The translations under genes were made by a program, and so were the position numbers. A stretch of DNA of 64,000 nucleotides from Leptasterias polaris (taxonomy: Eukaryota > Echinodermata > Asteroidea > Forcipulatida > Asteriidae). Position 1 is the first letter of the stretch. Every line of letters begins with the position of its first letter. Under the pieces are notes generated by a model that did not search any database, was not told where the DNA came from, and saw only the letters and a list, made by a program, of their open reading frames with translations. Shown here piece by piece: positions 24,801 to 39,800 of the stretch. Location of the stretch: assembly GCA_037783415.1 (NCBI GenBank), contig JAZGTN010000022.1, positions 6,856,001-6,920,000 of the forward strand, written 5' to 3'.

Positions 24801-27800
24801 CCTGAGATGAAATAAAGCACAGAAATGTTGAATCCAATGAATTGCTATTGGCTGTATGAAACATTGGCTTTTGTTAAGCAATTTATGCATGTCTTTAAAA
24901 AGACAGTACAAAATTTTCTTCTTGCAGTTTTTTCAATAAGTAACTGTTTGCCTGTGCGGGAACTTGATCCAATTCTGTGGCACTACTTACCACAGAATTC
25001 TGTATAGCATGTGATTCTGTGGCCGTTTTCAAAACCACAGCTCGGGCTTCGTCTCTGTCAGTTATTTAGAAAATGTGTGCTGTACTTATGGGCAACCCCC
25101 ACCCAAGTTGCAAGTCCAATGCAGGGATGAGATTTGACGTGTGTGAAAATGCCTTGCGGGCCTGGGTTCCCCCTTATTCTAGACTTGGAACCTCACAGAT
25201 ATTAAAATTCAGAAGCTTTTAAAGACTCTCTGCGTCAACAAAAATAAAAAAATTATGGGTTTAGACACAACATGGACTCTATCTTTCTCCCTTCGGTGAC
25301 TGCTTTACTTCTTTCAAGAAAATTTGAAGGCTCTGTGAGATTTTGAGAAAAACCTGAAATCAGGATAAATCCTGAGAAACCACAAGCCTGCCAGTGTCAG
25401 TTGTGACTGGAGTTTACTCCAGGAACAATTTACCTATAACTTACCACTGTGACCTCGACCTTTTCACCCCCAAAACACACCTAACTTTCAACTCCCAAAG
25501 GGCAACCCCCCCCAAGATACAAGTTTAAATGTCAATTATAACTGGAGTTACGGTATGGAAACAAAAGTACCCAGCCGGACAGACGTCCGGACGCCAAGGT
25601 CAAGAAGTCCACACACCGTAGGCAATGACAATTCCCCTTTCAGCTTATGAGGCTGAGGGTAATTACAAATAATTTGTTATATTCTTGCGGCAAAGCTGAC
25701 ATCGCTCATACAAACAAAAATGCCCGGATTTGCCTTGCCTGTATGTCAGTCATTTCATTGGCCAGGATGAATGTTTTGGAGATAGCAAAGCGTTGTGGGT
25801 GAATGCATCGTAGTATGGATCTCAGGCTATCAAAAGGAGCTTGAATCACAACCGACTTGTAACTGCTGCTGAGAATCTACATATAAAATGAACAAGAAAT
25901 AAAACTACCTTAGAATCTGGTACAGCAATGGACCTTAAGCATTGACGTCTTCACGCCGCCATCTTGGATGAAAAACGATGATGCAATAATGGAAAACGCA
26001 CATCTATGAATGCGCGGCACACAGGATGGGCCAATTAACAACGTCCTTTTGAACTCTAGCCGAGGGCGTCCTACTCAAATGACGTCATGTTGCTCACTTT
26101 AAACAGCTTTTGTAAAATTTTAGAACTCATGTCAGGTAGTAGTGTACCAGGCTGACTAAATCTGCCCAATTTATAACGCACTTCAATTCGTAACAACACA
26201 CCATGAAACCTTAAAATGGAAGGTGCAGTTCTTACCAAATAAAGTTTTGAAAGTAAGTTCAGCTAGTCTGCAGTCACTGTTTCTAGATTTTTTGTATTTG
26301 GAAATATTAAAAAAACAGCATCATCTGTCAAAATCGTTCAGAGAATTTTTTTTTTACAAATAATAATTTCGGAGAAAATCAGGCCATGCAACTTTAACAG
26401 TTGGAATGAGTTCAAGCAGTGTTTTTTACCTGGCCTATTCTGTATGCATTGATGACTCTATTACAGCACTGCTTAGCCTGGGATGAGCAGTTAGCTGAGA
26501 GTGATTCCATAGTGTTTAGTGTGTCATCTAACTCCTCCTCATACTGGTCCAGGCTAACCATACTGGTCATACTCACAGCTGTAAAAGACACAACAAAGGG
26601 AAACTATTAGTTTCTGTTTGATATTCTCTTATAATTATGCAGCCTTATTCAGAGTCAAGCCTTATTCAGAGTTGATGCACCAGGGCCCTTCATCCTTAGC
26701 AGTAAGCTTGCTGCTTAGCAGTAAGCAAACTTTCGTGCTAACTATAGCAAACAAATTTGCTTAAGCATAAGCGTATTTCACAGGTTAGCAACAAATTTGG
26801 CAGCCAGCCTGCGCGTTCACCATGGATTTACATTATTACGTCATTCATTTTCACGAAGTAAGCTCCGGAAGGTTAGCATGCCTTTTCCTGTGGTTTTGGA
26901 TAGCAGAACTATGAAAGGGAAACTTGTACAGTAAGCAGAAAAAGTTGCTTAAGCTTAAGCGTAATTCACAGGTTAGCGAGACAATTTGGATTTGCATTGT
27001 TACGTTATTAATTTTAAAACAATAAACCACAAATTAATTTTCACGCAGTAATCACTGGAAGGTTAGCATGCCTTTTCGTGTGCTTACGGATAGCAGCGTT
27101 ATGAAATGGAAACTTGCTCAGTAAGCACAGCAGCTCTATGTAGTTGGGTCCAAACGGCCAAGACAAAATTCTTAAACCAAGCATCCTCACTTCTTCATGC
27201 CCTTAACAAAGAGAACTTACCACTTGAGTCAAGCTTTATTTAGAGCTGATGCATTTGACTTGTGACCAGACGGCTACTCTAATTTCTAAGACCAATTTCT
27301 TAAACCAAGCGCCCTCATTTCTTAATATCCCTATAAAAAGGAGAACTTACTACTTGCAGATCGTGTGAGCATCCCTTTAGACATCATACCCTTCCAAGCA
27401 TCACTCATCTTTCTACTTCGCCTTCCTCCAACACCTCCTAGACTTGTGGATCCCACTGCTGCCACCATTCTCTTCATGTCAGGCTTCATCTGATTGGTTG
27501 CAATGAGGCCCATAGCTAGCTGGATGCTGGTTAGTATGATGGAGAGGTCCTCGTGGGGATGGTTGAACTGTTTGGCTAGTTGATAGGCTTTCTTGATGCA
27601 GCACTTGTCAAGAAGCTTGCCCAAGATTAAGTTCAAAGCTGCTACCTCCTGTGGATCAGATGACAATGCAAAAGATTAAGAATTGCCCCCAAACAATGGT
27701 ATTGACAACATAGGGACACCGTAAACTAGAGCTACTTACTCAGATTGTAGAGCAACAGCAAGTAAATCCAGGGGTTGCAGGTTCCAATCCTGCTCCAGTC

Positions 27801-30800
27801 ACTTTGTGTTTGGTCACCCAAAATTCAGGCCCTTTTTCTGCGACAATTTTCTGTGAGTTACTTTACATGTACTATTTGACTCTTTGCAGAAAAGAGATGT
27901 CTATTAACTCTTGAGGCTTTCGTTGTGAATGACTTGATAGAAAAATCAAACTTTGTACAAAATCTTCATACAATGTGACCATCTTATTTTCTGCTTACAA
28001 GAAACTGAAGATCTCAATTAAAAAGTACTGCTACACAAATGTGTTTGCCGAGCAAAAAACTACATGAATCCAGTAACAAACAATGCAATATTTCTTCAAA
28101 GCATTTTTTCTTTGCTCAGGTCATTTGGCAAATTTTGTACCTTTTCATCTTTAAGGATTGGAGGGGAGTATGGATCCACCTTGACATCAGCAACATAGAG
28201 TAATTCCTCTGATATGAGACACTTACAGTCCATATCACCAAACCTATCATCAGGGTCAGTACTGAAAGCGCCCTCTAGCAGCGTAGGAGGGACAGAGCTG
28301 GTTTCCATCTGAGAATTAAAACACAGCATAAGATTGATCTGGACGTCGAGGACAAAGAGTCTGGTGAGGCATATTGGTGTCAGTTGAAAGAGGGTGCAGT
28401 TATGGTTGTTTTTAAGCAGATGATGCGGCGCAATTGGCTGCCAACAGACGTTGCAAGTAAACAAGAAAACAACTCGAACGAAGACTACATACAAAATACC
28501 CATAAATATTTGCCACAGGACCAAGGGTCATTTCCCAGGGGTGTTGGGGGGGGGGGATTTGGGAGAAAATAAATTTGGGAGAGGGGGTTATCAAACTTTA
28601 CTTGATTTGAAAGAATTGTCCCATTCAGGTTTTCTTCCAACAACAACATTTATAATTGTAAGTTATCTTTGGCGGAAAAGAGTTCAGTTCTTTAGACTTT
28701 TTACAGGATTCCTTTGGTTCTTTGATTTTTTATTTAATTTGGGGTTTAACAAAGATCAATTGACCATCAACATTACAGCTATATAGCTCAGTTGGTTAAT
28801 CCGGAGGTCACAGGTTCAAATTCTGCTCTAGCCAATTTTTTCTTTGATCACCCCCTTCCCCCAACATTTCATGTTAAGAAGATACAAAATGCTCAATCTA
28901 AAAATAGTAAAAATTTACCCAGTCAGTTTCCATTGGTTTAATGCTTGATATTTGAAATAAAAAGTCGCATCCCCTTCAAGTGATCCCTCTCCTGCCGCTT
29001 CCCAGGTAGTATCGTAAAAACTTAGGAGTGATCCCTGACATTAGAGAAAATACAGGTCGAATGGCTTCTGAGCGGTACCCCCAACACAAATATTGACAAA
29101 ATAGGGAGACCGCCAACACTAGGGCTAGACGGCTCATTTGGCAGAGTACCAGCTCATGCTGTAGTAAATGTTTTCTTTGTTTAACCCCAAATTTATAAAA
29201 AATGTACCCTTCAGGTTCATTTCTTGAATTGTTGTTGAAATGATGAAATACAGGGAGAATTCTCACCTTTTCCACCTCAGCGCTTAGTCTCCAGCGCCAG
29301 GCCTCTTGCTGTAGCCTTTCTGCAACTGCTTTCTCTTGTGAGGTTGCATTGGTCTCTTTAGATAACCATCTTTGAGCAAGACTAAGCAAAGTGGCTTTCT
29401 CTCTGGCTTGTAAGTCTTTCTGCTCCTTGACCTGATTCTACAAAGGGCAAGCAAAACAAGTGTTCACTCGATAAAGAGTACAAATTAGGTCAATAGATTT
29501 ATCAATTCTAGCAGTGCTCTGTACTGACTTTGTGTAATGCCATGCAATTTAAGCTGTATATTTCTAATTTTTTATTTCAAATTTCAAATGTTTTTTAAAA
29601 AGAAACAATGACTGCAGTCAAGCTTAAGCTCAAAGCCGACTTCCCAAATTTTCTTTACGTCAAAACTTGGACTTCCATTTTCAGGTGACATGGTGTGTTT
29701 TAACCAATCCAAATGTGATACAAATTGGTTTGATTTGACCAGTTTTATTATGCAAGATTTTAAAAAATTGATGCGATGGACATTTACATTTCAAACCACT
29801 TCCAGAATGTCCTGTTCTGGTTGCAGTCGGTATACTGGTTGACGTATAATGACTTCCTGACATTTCATTAGTTAGCGTGCACTGGCATGAGCTCATTGTG
29901 TATACTTTTTTTTTCCTAAACAAAGAGGAGAAAGGGTACTGGAATTCATGCTCTAAATCACCCTTTTTCCAAGGGTAATTGTGTAATCCCCGGTTTCAGG
30001 CCTTCATCCTTTTGTTGTACAAACAAGGATTACAAGAGATCAATAGGCTTCCATCATTGTTTATCTTTGTATTCGGCATATGGGAGGTAGGGACAACGTG
30101 AAAACAATACATAATTATTTTTCTCCAAAGAGAACAACAAATCCTTGTGCATTTTTTGAGAACATTTTTTGTTTTGCCAGGGTTTCATTGTGACAAAAAA
30201 ATTATTCCTGAAGCTCTGAAATGTTCAGAAAACATTAATATTGCGCAGAGTTTTGTTAATACCGTTGTGAAGCGGTAAATCTGCCCAGGGCACCACTAGT
30301 GTTAAACAACTTTGGCCTTTAACATTTATAGCATTTTTTGAAAAAGTTTGATGGATATGAAACTAGAATGAAGCTAATAATGCTGTTGGATTTTGATGGG
30401 TTTACAGCCGGTAGAATCCAGAACTTACTTGGAAAAATGTTGATGCTGTACTCCCAATAACACGGTTTGCCTTGAATGTTTTATTACACGTTTTCCAAAA
30501 AATCATCCTGCCTGATTCAGCATTCCACACCTTTGACCTCTGGAGGTCATTCAGGTCAAAAAGCAACTGTGGGAAAATGGGAATGAAGATACACAAATTT
30601 ATCACCCTGCAGCCATATTGATTTGTCCATAAAATTTCTACAATAAAACTTTGTATGGGGAAGTATCTGTTCCTTAATTACTTATGACAATCAGCACTTG
30701 GGGGCGTCATGGCCGAGCGGTTTAAAGCATCAAATTCAAGTTCTGGAGTGTGGATTCGAATCCCTGTCATGACACTTTTGTCCTTGAGCAAGATGCTTTA

Positions 30801-33800
30801 CTATAATTGTTTTAGGGAGCTGAGAAAGATTAAAGGAATGTTACTGGCCCACTAGTGTAAAGTGCATTGATACGTTATTGTGAAATGCGCTATACAAGAA
30901 CTAGTTATTATATTATTTTTATTATGAAAATTTCAACTGCGCAGTTTGACAAAAGAGAGCAAAGTGCCAGGCACAGCAAGACTTTGCTCTGTGTTTTTCA
31001 AGTTTCAATGGCATGGCTGAGTAACCCCAAACAAAGAAATCAATGAAGCTGATCAGCTGAAAAGTTGTATGACTGATTTATATATGAAACCATACTGCAG
31101 CCTGAGATAATTTATAGATAATTTATAGATAATTTATAGATAATTTATAGATAATTTATAGATAATTTATAGATAATTTATAGATAATTTATAGATAATT
31201 TATAGATAATTTATAGATAATTTATAGATAATTTATAGATAATTCGGAGCAGGGAGTAGCATGAAGTTTTTCCAATCTCAATTAGGCTTTGTTTTTTCAT
31301 TGAAAATTGTAATACCACTACAAAACAAGATTATCCCTTTCAACTCTAGCATTTCTAAAATCGGTCACCGGAGACCTATACAATAAAAAAACAAAACATT
31401 AAATTGAAAAATGGCCACAACGTTTTCCCGAAACCTTGTGGGACGTACAAACTTAGAAATAAATGTAGCCCGACATAAGCTTTATAGTGATGTATAATGT
31501 TAACCGGTTTATGAAGGGTCAATCAGTAGTTTTAATAAATGACCTGAACACATGATGCAAAATTTGCAAAAAAGGTTCAAAGTTTAAAGGGATTTATGCA
31601 AAGTTTCAAATGCAAAACCTGTTCAACGATGACTTGATCAACAGGAAGTCCAGCCACACTAGCAAACTCCTTGGCCTTCTTGAATGACTTTGTCTCTTTC
31701 AAGCATTGTAAAACTCTGTTACACTCTGCTGTGTACTCAAGCTCATTGACACCAACAAGACGAGTTATCTGGGCTTGTATCGGGGTGTCTGCCAGGGCTT
31801 GTGTCACCTTGTGTAGCTTGTTGAAATCAGGAGCTGGGAAACAAAGTAGTCAGTGGTTTGAAGCGATTATTTGAATGTAGTTATTATTTTTGCAGTTTTG
31901 CAGTGTAGTTCATTTAGGTGCAGCTATAAATCCCCTTCTTCATATTCAATCTATTATATTTACATTATAATTATTAATTTGGGCAACTATTTAAAAAAAA
32001 ACAATCAAAATACCCAAAAAACATTAACAGAATCTACAATATTTTATTGTCAGTGGAAAAAAAGTCAATTAACCTCAAAGCTTTCTATCGAACTTGAAGC
32101 AAACATATTTGAGAGGATTACAAATGTCACCGTCTACTCATGGAGGTAGAACTTCCATGGTCAACTTGACTAACATGAACTCTCCAAACTCACACCTTTG
32201 GCAAGATACAATCCTGTAGATGTATCCATGAACAAGAACCTCTAGCAAGCACAAAGTTACTCACAAGGTGAAGCTAGACACAATCTGGAAGACGACTAAA
32301 GAGCTCCGCTGTGAACCCCTTCTCTGAACATAATCCCTCCATATCTTACTGTGTCTTATTATTACTATTATTGTTATTATTCATATTTCTGGTATTGAAA
32401 GCAAGGATGCCTCATAAGTGAACTTAATCACTGTAGCTAGTAAGCCTGAGTAAACCTGTTAACCAGAAACACTGAGGTCAACCTAACGATAAGCGTTATA
32501 GGTTCTTTTATGTGCACTACAAATCCTAGTACACGGGACAAACGGCTTGATGTCCCAAATGAAGGACAAAGCAATTATGTTAAAGTATCTTACTCAAGGA
32601 CACAAGTGTCAAGACCACGACTCGAACCAACACTCTGCTAGTCAGAAACACCAGAGCTTGATTCCAGTGCTCTTAACTGCTCGCCACGACAAGCTACTAA
32701 CATACCTTGTCTCGACACAATCCTGGAGAAGTTTGCATGAGCCAAGACCTCAAGCAGAGAGCAGGTATCCCAGTAGGTGGAACTAATCATCACCATGGAT
32801 AAAACCACAGAGCTTGCTGTCTCCTCGTACCACTTCAGATTTCCAATCTTGAAATCTGGTGAGGTTCGTGGACTCTGAGACCCTGATCCTGAGATACCCT
32901 TTCTGCGACACTGAACGATCCAACGAGAACAAAGAAATGCATCAACAAAATCCGGCTACACATGTGTGAATCACTAATCACTGTTTGCACTAATCAAAAA
33001 TATATTTTTTACATTTTCTTGAAGTTATTTTCTCTGCTAAGGGTCTGCAGATATCAATCATTAAAAAATAAAAAATAAAAAATAAAAAATGTAACAAATA
33101 TTTGTTATTCCATCTCATCTTGGGAGGCTAGCTTTTTTAAAACACTATATGCCCCCAGGGTATTGTAAACAAAGGCCTTGGGGCGAGGCATCCAAACATG
33201 TTATGAAGATAGACAACAACAAAATGAAAATAATTGATTATAAAATTAAAGAGTCAGCTACAGTTGAGGTGCCACAAGGAATCACTGCTGATAACTACCT
33301 TAAGAATAGCAGCCTTGAAGTCTTGCAGGCAGATCTTAGCTTGAGATGTATCGCATTTGATCAACATTGCCTCGCAGAAATTCAGAAAAGGATTCAAGGC
33401 GCAGTCCTGAAAAGAAATTCACAACATGAACATGAGAAGCATTAGCTGGTGTTTGCAAGAAAGAAAAGTCTCTCCCTCGTCTTAGAGGAAAGGTATAAAA
33501 CTTTGGTAATAAGAGGATTTCAAAATTGTTTTCTATCAGTGTAACTTTGGGATTAAAGGTATGGAGCAAACCTCTAGATAACAAGCAAACAATTATAAAT
33601 GTGCCAACAAGAACCCTTTTGTCACAACTAAAATAATAATTATTATTATAGTTGTATACTTCTGGTAATGAAACAAAGATGCCTCATAAGTGAGCTTAAT
33701 GACTGTAGCGCGCAAGCCTGAGGAAACCTGTAAACAAGGGTGCTTGCTATGTGAACCAGAAACACCATAAGAACAAAGTATTTAATTATTATTTCCACCC

Positions 33801-36800
33801 AGCAAACACTTCAATTTACTCTCTTACATTACAACCTAACAAAGACTTTCTCTACTTTCGGGCTACTCATTCACCTTATCAAAAATGTAGAATCCTTTGG
33901 TCAAAAGTGTGACTTGACCGGTAGTCATGGCAACCTCAACAATCAAAGTCAACTCTTCCAGCATCCAGCTGTGCCACTGGACTGAGATCATTGACTCGGT
34001 GACCTTATTGGTAGAGGTCGGGTCATCAAGAGAGGTCAATAACCATGTGCAGAGACAATCTAAAGGAGCACAATCCTATGGTGAATTAGAATGAAAACAA
34101 ATTAAGACATTATGAGTTGTAGAAGCAAAAAAGAAATGCAAAAGTATGGATTATTCGAATTAAAGAGCACCTTCTACAGTTTCCCCAGGAGGAGTCTTGC
34201 AGTTTTGGTCTTCATGCAGCACTCGCTGCACAACCGCGATTGTTGAAGTTTTAATTGTTTGAAAAGCAGCGAGGATATATTTTTCTGCGTCTATGACATA
34301 GTATGTGTTTTTGTATAGTCTGGTGAATGTTTTCCACATTCATGTCAGACAAGGCTCCAAACTGCCCGAGTGCAGCAGAGTTGCGAGTGTTTTTTTTAAG
34401 TTGACCTCTTTTGGGGAAAATTTATCTCTAGAGTAAACTGTAGAAGGCATACTGTACTGTGAATCACTGTATTAATGAAAGTTAATTTCCATTTGCTAAA
34501 TCTTCAAGCGCCTGGCCCAATTTCATAACTTGTGGATAAGCACAAGATTTGCTTAGCAGAGAAATATTACTTATGGGGCCATTTAGTGTTACTAACATTT
34601 GTAAATTGCAAATTTGTTTTAAAAACTGTTTTAACTCACTCACCAAAGTTTTCACTTTAAAACTTTGTTTCTGTTTTTATTTATTATTATTATTTGTTTT
34701 AATGTTTTTTTAATTGAAAAGTAAACTTTGTTTTTCAGAGATTTCCTTTAACCCACCCACCCACATTAAAAAAAAAAAAAAAAATTGATAATTCTGAATT
34801 TCCCAAAAGCACAGAAAATTCTTGCTTAGTAGAAACATAATACCAGCCAAGATGCCCTGCTGGTAACCTGCTTAATAAGTTAATTTGGACACCAATTATT
34901 TCTGCTAACCAGTACATCATTTTGATATGGTGTAAATTGTAACAGAAAATACTTTTTCAAGAACTTTCTGATACATTTCATTTGAGTTAATTTTTTGTCC
35001 ATTACTTTGGTGGGAAAATGTGGCAATGGATAAATTAAACATCAATCTTTAAATGTACCTTATAGCATGACGCTATGATGGCAAGAACCGGTTCCCTGAG
35101 TATCACTGCATGTGCTAGTAGAGACTTCCATGGCACCGGTGAAGTGTTACACTCAAACAGAACACTGAAGAGATCCTTGGGAACTCTACTAATGTTAAGC
35201 TCTGAAAATAATAATCATGGCAGTGGGTGAACAATTGAAGGTAAGGAAGTATACATAGGCAAAATTCTAAAGCAAGATACAATAAAAGTCACCTGTGAAA
35301 GTTTCAGCTGAATACAGTGTCTACTTGCTGAGGAAACAGCAACAAATCTGTCACGGTATTTTCACAAGAATATCCAATCCATCCACGTTTAGCGAGGTGA
35401 CAGCGGGTACCAACCGCATCTCTGGCCGCAGCATTCGAGAACAGACACCAACCCTCAGAAATCTGAGAAATGGTTCATGCATAAATCCTTTCTCAAATTC
35501 AAATGTTTTTGGGCGAAATTTTTTCCAAGCATGCTTCAATGGGAATTCTTTTTTTAAAATAGTTCATACTATCAACAGATGCAGTGCTTCTCACTTATTA
35601 AATTGTTATGGTCATTAAGTTTAGGAGTAGTTAGCAATCTATGATCCTACCTTTAAGCAAATGAATTCTTTACAGTCTATTTTTATAGCCACCATGCAAA
35701 CAGACATACCTAGTGGAGCAGTAGGTTGTGTAGTACTATCATCAGTTGATAGAGCCTCGTCACTTCCACATGTTGTATCATCCTCAGAACTCATATCAGC
35801 AGCTGGGTAAACAATGAAAACCAAAATTTCAGTACATGGCACACTTTTGTTCTTCTTTAAACATTTCAGGTTTTGTATATTGGAGGATCGATATGGGTTT
35901 CATTCTGTGGTACATCATGTACAATATATTGTAATCTCGCTATATCTGAGTGTGATTTATCATACTGGTTCTTTGCAGGAATTTTATTGTTTATGTTCTT
36001 ATAATAACCGTACTGGTCCTCTCAATGTTTAGACTAGCCTGCTCAAGTTTTCCCCCATCTCTGCTGTCTCCTAGTGTCAAAAACAACTCTTAAGAAACCA
36101 AAATCAGAGTATAATTTATCAGACTGGTTCTTTAAGGAAACCGCTTTTGTTTATGGTTCTTATAAGAACCCTACTTGTCTCCTCAACATATCAACTAGCC
36201 TGATCCAGTCTTGCTCATCTGTTAAGTCAGAAAGACGTCCTAAAAATCCTAAACAAAACAACAATGCAAATTTAATTTTTTTTCAAGAGATATTTCGGGG
36301 CTCACTTCTCCTTCTGAGGAATCCAACGCGATGATAGTAGTGCGCCTTAACATCACGCACTCGTTGGGATGATTGAGGGCGCTGTCTTATCCCCTGTGGG
36401 TCGTCTCTGATGAGGGCTGGGCCAAAGTGCAGGTTACGGAATGCATCATGGAGGTGCTCCCTCACTGTGGTGGAGCTGAATTTCTTCAGAAGATCCAAGA
36501 CCTGTGTGAGAAATTGTGCAAATTAATTTACATCATCACCACATTTGCAAGGTCAGTAACACTGCATGCAGTAACACCACAATAAAACCACATTAAAATT
36601 TATTTGTTTATTTATTCTATTACACATCCAACAACAACACAATTAGCATCAACAATAGCACGAATAGGGAAAAAAAAAATATATATATTCAATTTTAGAT
36701 GTGGGAGGAAACCCAGTGGGGGAAACCCATGCAATCAGGTAGGGACCGAGAACCCAATTCATGCAAGGCTCCAGTCTGAGGTGGGATTCGAACCTAGGTC

Positions 36801-39800
36801 CACAGAGGTGGAAGAAGGGGAAGAAAACCACTGAGCCAAACTTATCACCATCACAGTAATACCACAGTAACACCAAATTCAAACCAGCCACTGTTTTGAC
36901 ACTCATGCCAATTTTATTTTTATCATCACTACACTTGTAAGATCAGTAACACAACAGTACCATCACAGCAACACCATAGTAATATCAAAGTAATATGTAA
37001 ACACATGCCAGGGTAAATAAAGGACCTTGCTCATCTGAACATCTGACAAAACCAATTCGAGAACTCTTTTGAATGACAGAAAATGTTGCATTTTTATGTG
37101 ATACCGCAAAGCTTGCACTTCTCTCTTTGTATTTTTAGATAATCTTCCCGTCAAGGGAATTCAGCAAAACTTCTACAAGGGGATCTGAACAGCCAATCTC
37201 TAAAATACAAATATTGGTTAAATGTCTATGATTATGAAATGCACAAATAAAGAAATTGTGATTCAGTAAATAAGTGACAATACTTGTTATAGTCATTGTG
37301 AAATAAGCGGTTAGCTCGGTAGGACTTGAACCCACAACCTTGTGATCGCAAGTCGTGCAGTCTAACCACTGAACCACAGTGACTGTTATTAAACCCTGAC
37401 CTGTTCTTTAGGGTACTGATGTGCCTGTGCAAAGCAGGTGAAGTGTAGCCATTGGTTGTCTGAAGCACACTGTATCAAGTAGACTTCACTAAGAGGGAGC
37501 TGATGACGACGGCAGAAGAGAATTACTAACGTCCATTCCTCTGAAGCCTCCCATGATGTCCTGTGTAAAAAGCAAATCATATGACACAACCTTTACTTCT
37601 TATCATTGAAATTATTTATGTGTAGCTTTGCTTGGGGGAGGATCAACAGATGTTTGGATTGCAAACTGTGCATAAATTTGCGCAAAAGCAGGTAAATATA
37701 CACAAAAGTTTCGCACCAAATTTTGCCAGTTAAATTTCGGAATTATGTTTCTGTCACATGTTAACTTGCACAAACAGAGTTTATTCATTTATTTATTAAC
37801 AAGAATGTGTTCATCGCCTGATGTTTCGACCCTTGTTAAGCCTTTAAGAAAGACTCCACTAGGGTTGAAATGTGAGGCCAAGTTTTGCATTTATACCATT
37901 AGTCATTTTGGTTGGTAGACAGTTTGCAACAGCAATTTTTCACATATTTTTTTAATTTATTTATTTTCATACATCCCTTTATCAGGGTATGTCCAAACAT
38001 TCAAAACATCTGCTTTAAAATACCACCCGAGTAATATTCCTCTGGATTTGTTTTTCTGCGGGACTTGGATGGCAATCAGTATACAATTTTCTCAAATTAC
38101 AAATGAACAAAATATAATCAAAATAAAATCCATTTATGTAGACTTACAGTTTAGTTTTGGCAAGGTTGAGTTGATTTGTGATGGCATTCTCTAACAACTG
38201 CAACAACTCTTTAGCATTTCCCCTTCCTTGAAGACACACAAGGAGCATCCTCACTGCAGTTGAAACAAAAGTTTCCACAAATAAAACATGCATTCATCAT
38301 ATATGTAACATGTTCTTGCAAAATCAAACAGCACTAGGCAGGGGATCAGTTAATGGTATGAGTTATTGGTACGTTCTGAAAGAATGGTGGCATATCGTGG
38401 CTGAGCGGCCAAGCACACCAGATGCCAGCTCTGGTGTTTCCGATCAGCAGAGTGTGGGTTTCAGTCTAGACACGTGTGTCCTTAAGCAAGACAATTGATG
38501 GGACAAAAAGCCATTGGTCCTGTGTGTTGTGTAATGCACATAAAATAACCCAGTACACTTATTGTTAAAGGGTGTATACAACATTGGTAAGATTGAAAAT
38601 ATAAAGGCTCACAGATTTGCACATAACTTACATGGTATAAAGATGGTCATGGTGGAAAACTTCCCTTGAAATAGTTTTGCTTGAAATGCCATAGTTTTTA
38701 GGAAATGAGTAAAACAATAGTCTTTATCCTGCAGGATAAAATCTTATGTTTGAAAAAAAGTTAAAACATATAATGGGGTTTTTCACTGTTTTCTCATGAC
38801 TCCGAAGACCGATTGAGCTTAAACTTTCACAGGTTTGTTATTTCATGTATATGTTGGGTCACATCAAGTGTGGATACTGGTCTTTGGCAATTACCAATGT
38901 TGTACATTGTCTTTAAGAGAGGGGGTTTTCTGGTATGGTTGGCTGCAGAATGAGCCACTTTACCATGTGAACCCTTGCAAGATGCTATATTAATGAGTCT
39001 CATAATCTCATAAAGTCTACCTAGATTTTGTTCCAGATCTTGATCTTTTCTGGCCTTTCCTCCACCAACCCCGTGGGAAGATTTCTTCTCTAGGATGGCC
39101 AAGGCAGCTTGGAGGTCCATCCGTATGGACATACTGTCCTGACCGAGCATCTCAACAAATGCGACACAGGCTGAGGCGATGGTTCGGTTAGACAAGTGCC
39201 TGATCGCAATGCTGTAAGCCTTCAGGTAGGCCTGCAGCACCCTGGATATATGGAGAGTGGTATTAATAATAATAATAATTAAAACAATAATAATAATAAT
39301 AGACAGTTATAAAGCACATAATGCAGGAGCCTCTACGTGCAACACAAAACATAAAACAATGAAATATATGAAGCAATTTGTTACAAAAATCATAATAGAG
39401 TCATCTTGGCGAATATGAACGGCTAAGTCATTCCATAATAAAGGTGCAATGAAGTTGAAGGCTCTTTGACCATAAAATGTTGAATAAACAGTAGTTTGCA
39501 TCAGTAAGGATTGGCCAGTCAAACAAAGGGGGCAAACAGGAATACATTTATGCAGAAGATCAGATATAAAGTCTGGATGTAGTTGAATAAACAGTAGTTT
39601 GCATCAGTAAGGATTGGCCAGTCAAACAAAGGGGGCAAACAGTAATACATTTATGCAGAAGATCAGATATAAAGTCTGGATGTAGTTGAATAAACAGTAG
39701 TTTGCATCAGTAAGGATTGGCCAGTCAAACAAAGGGGGCAAACAGTAATACATTTATGCAGAAGATCAGATATAAAGTCTGGATATAGTTGAATAAACAG

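Noticed and set aside
36167..36240. An extra spatacsin exon between exons 23 and 24
   Set aside because: Its 74 nt would shift the frame, while exons 23 and 24 fit each other directly; kept as a finding, not in the model.
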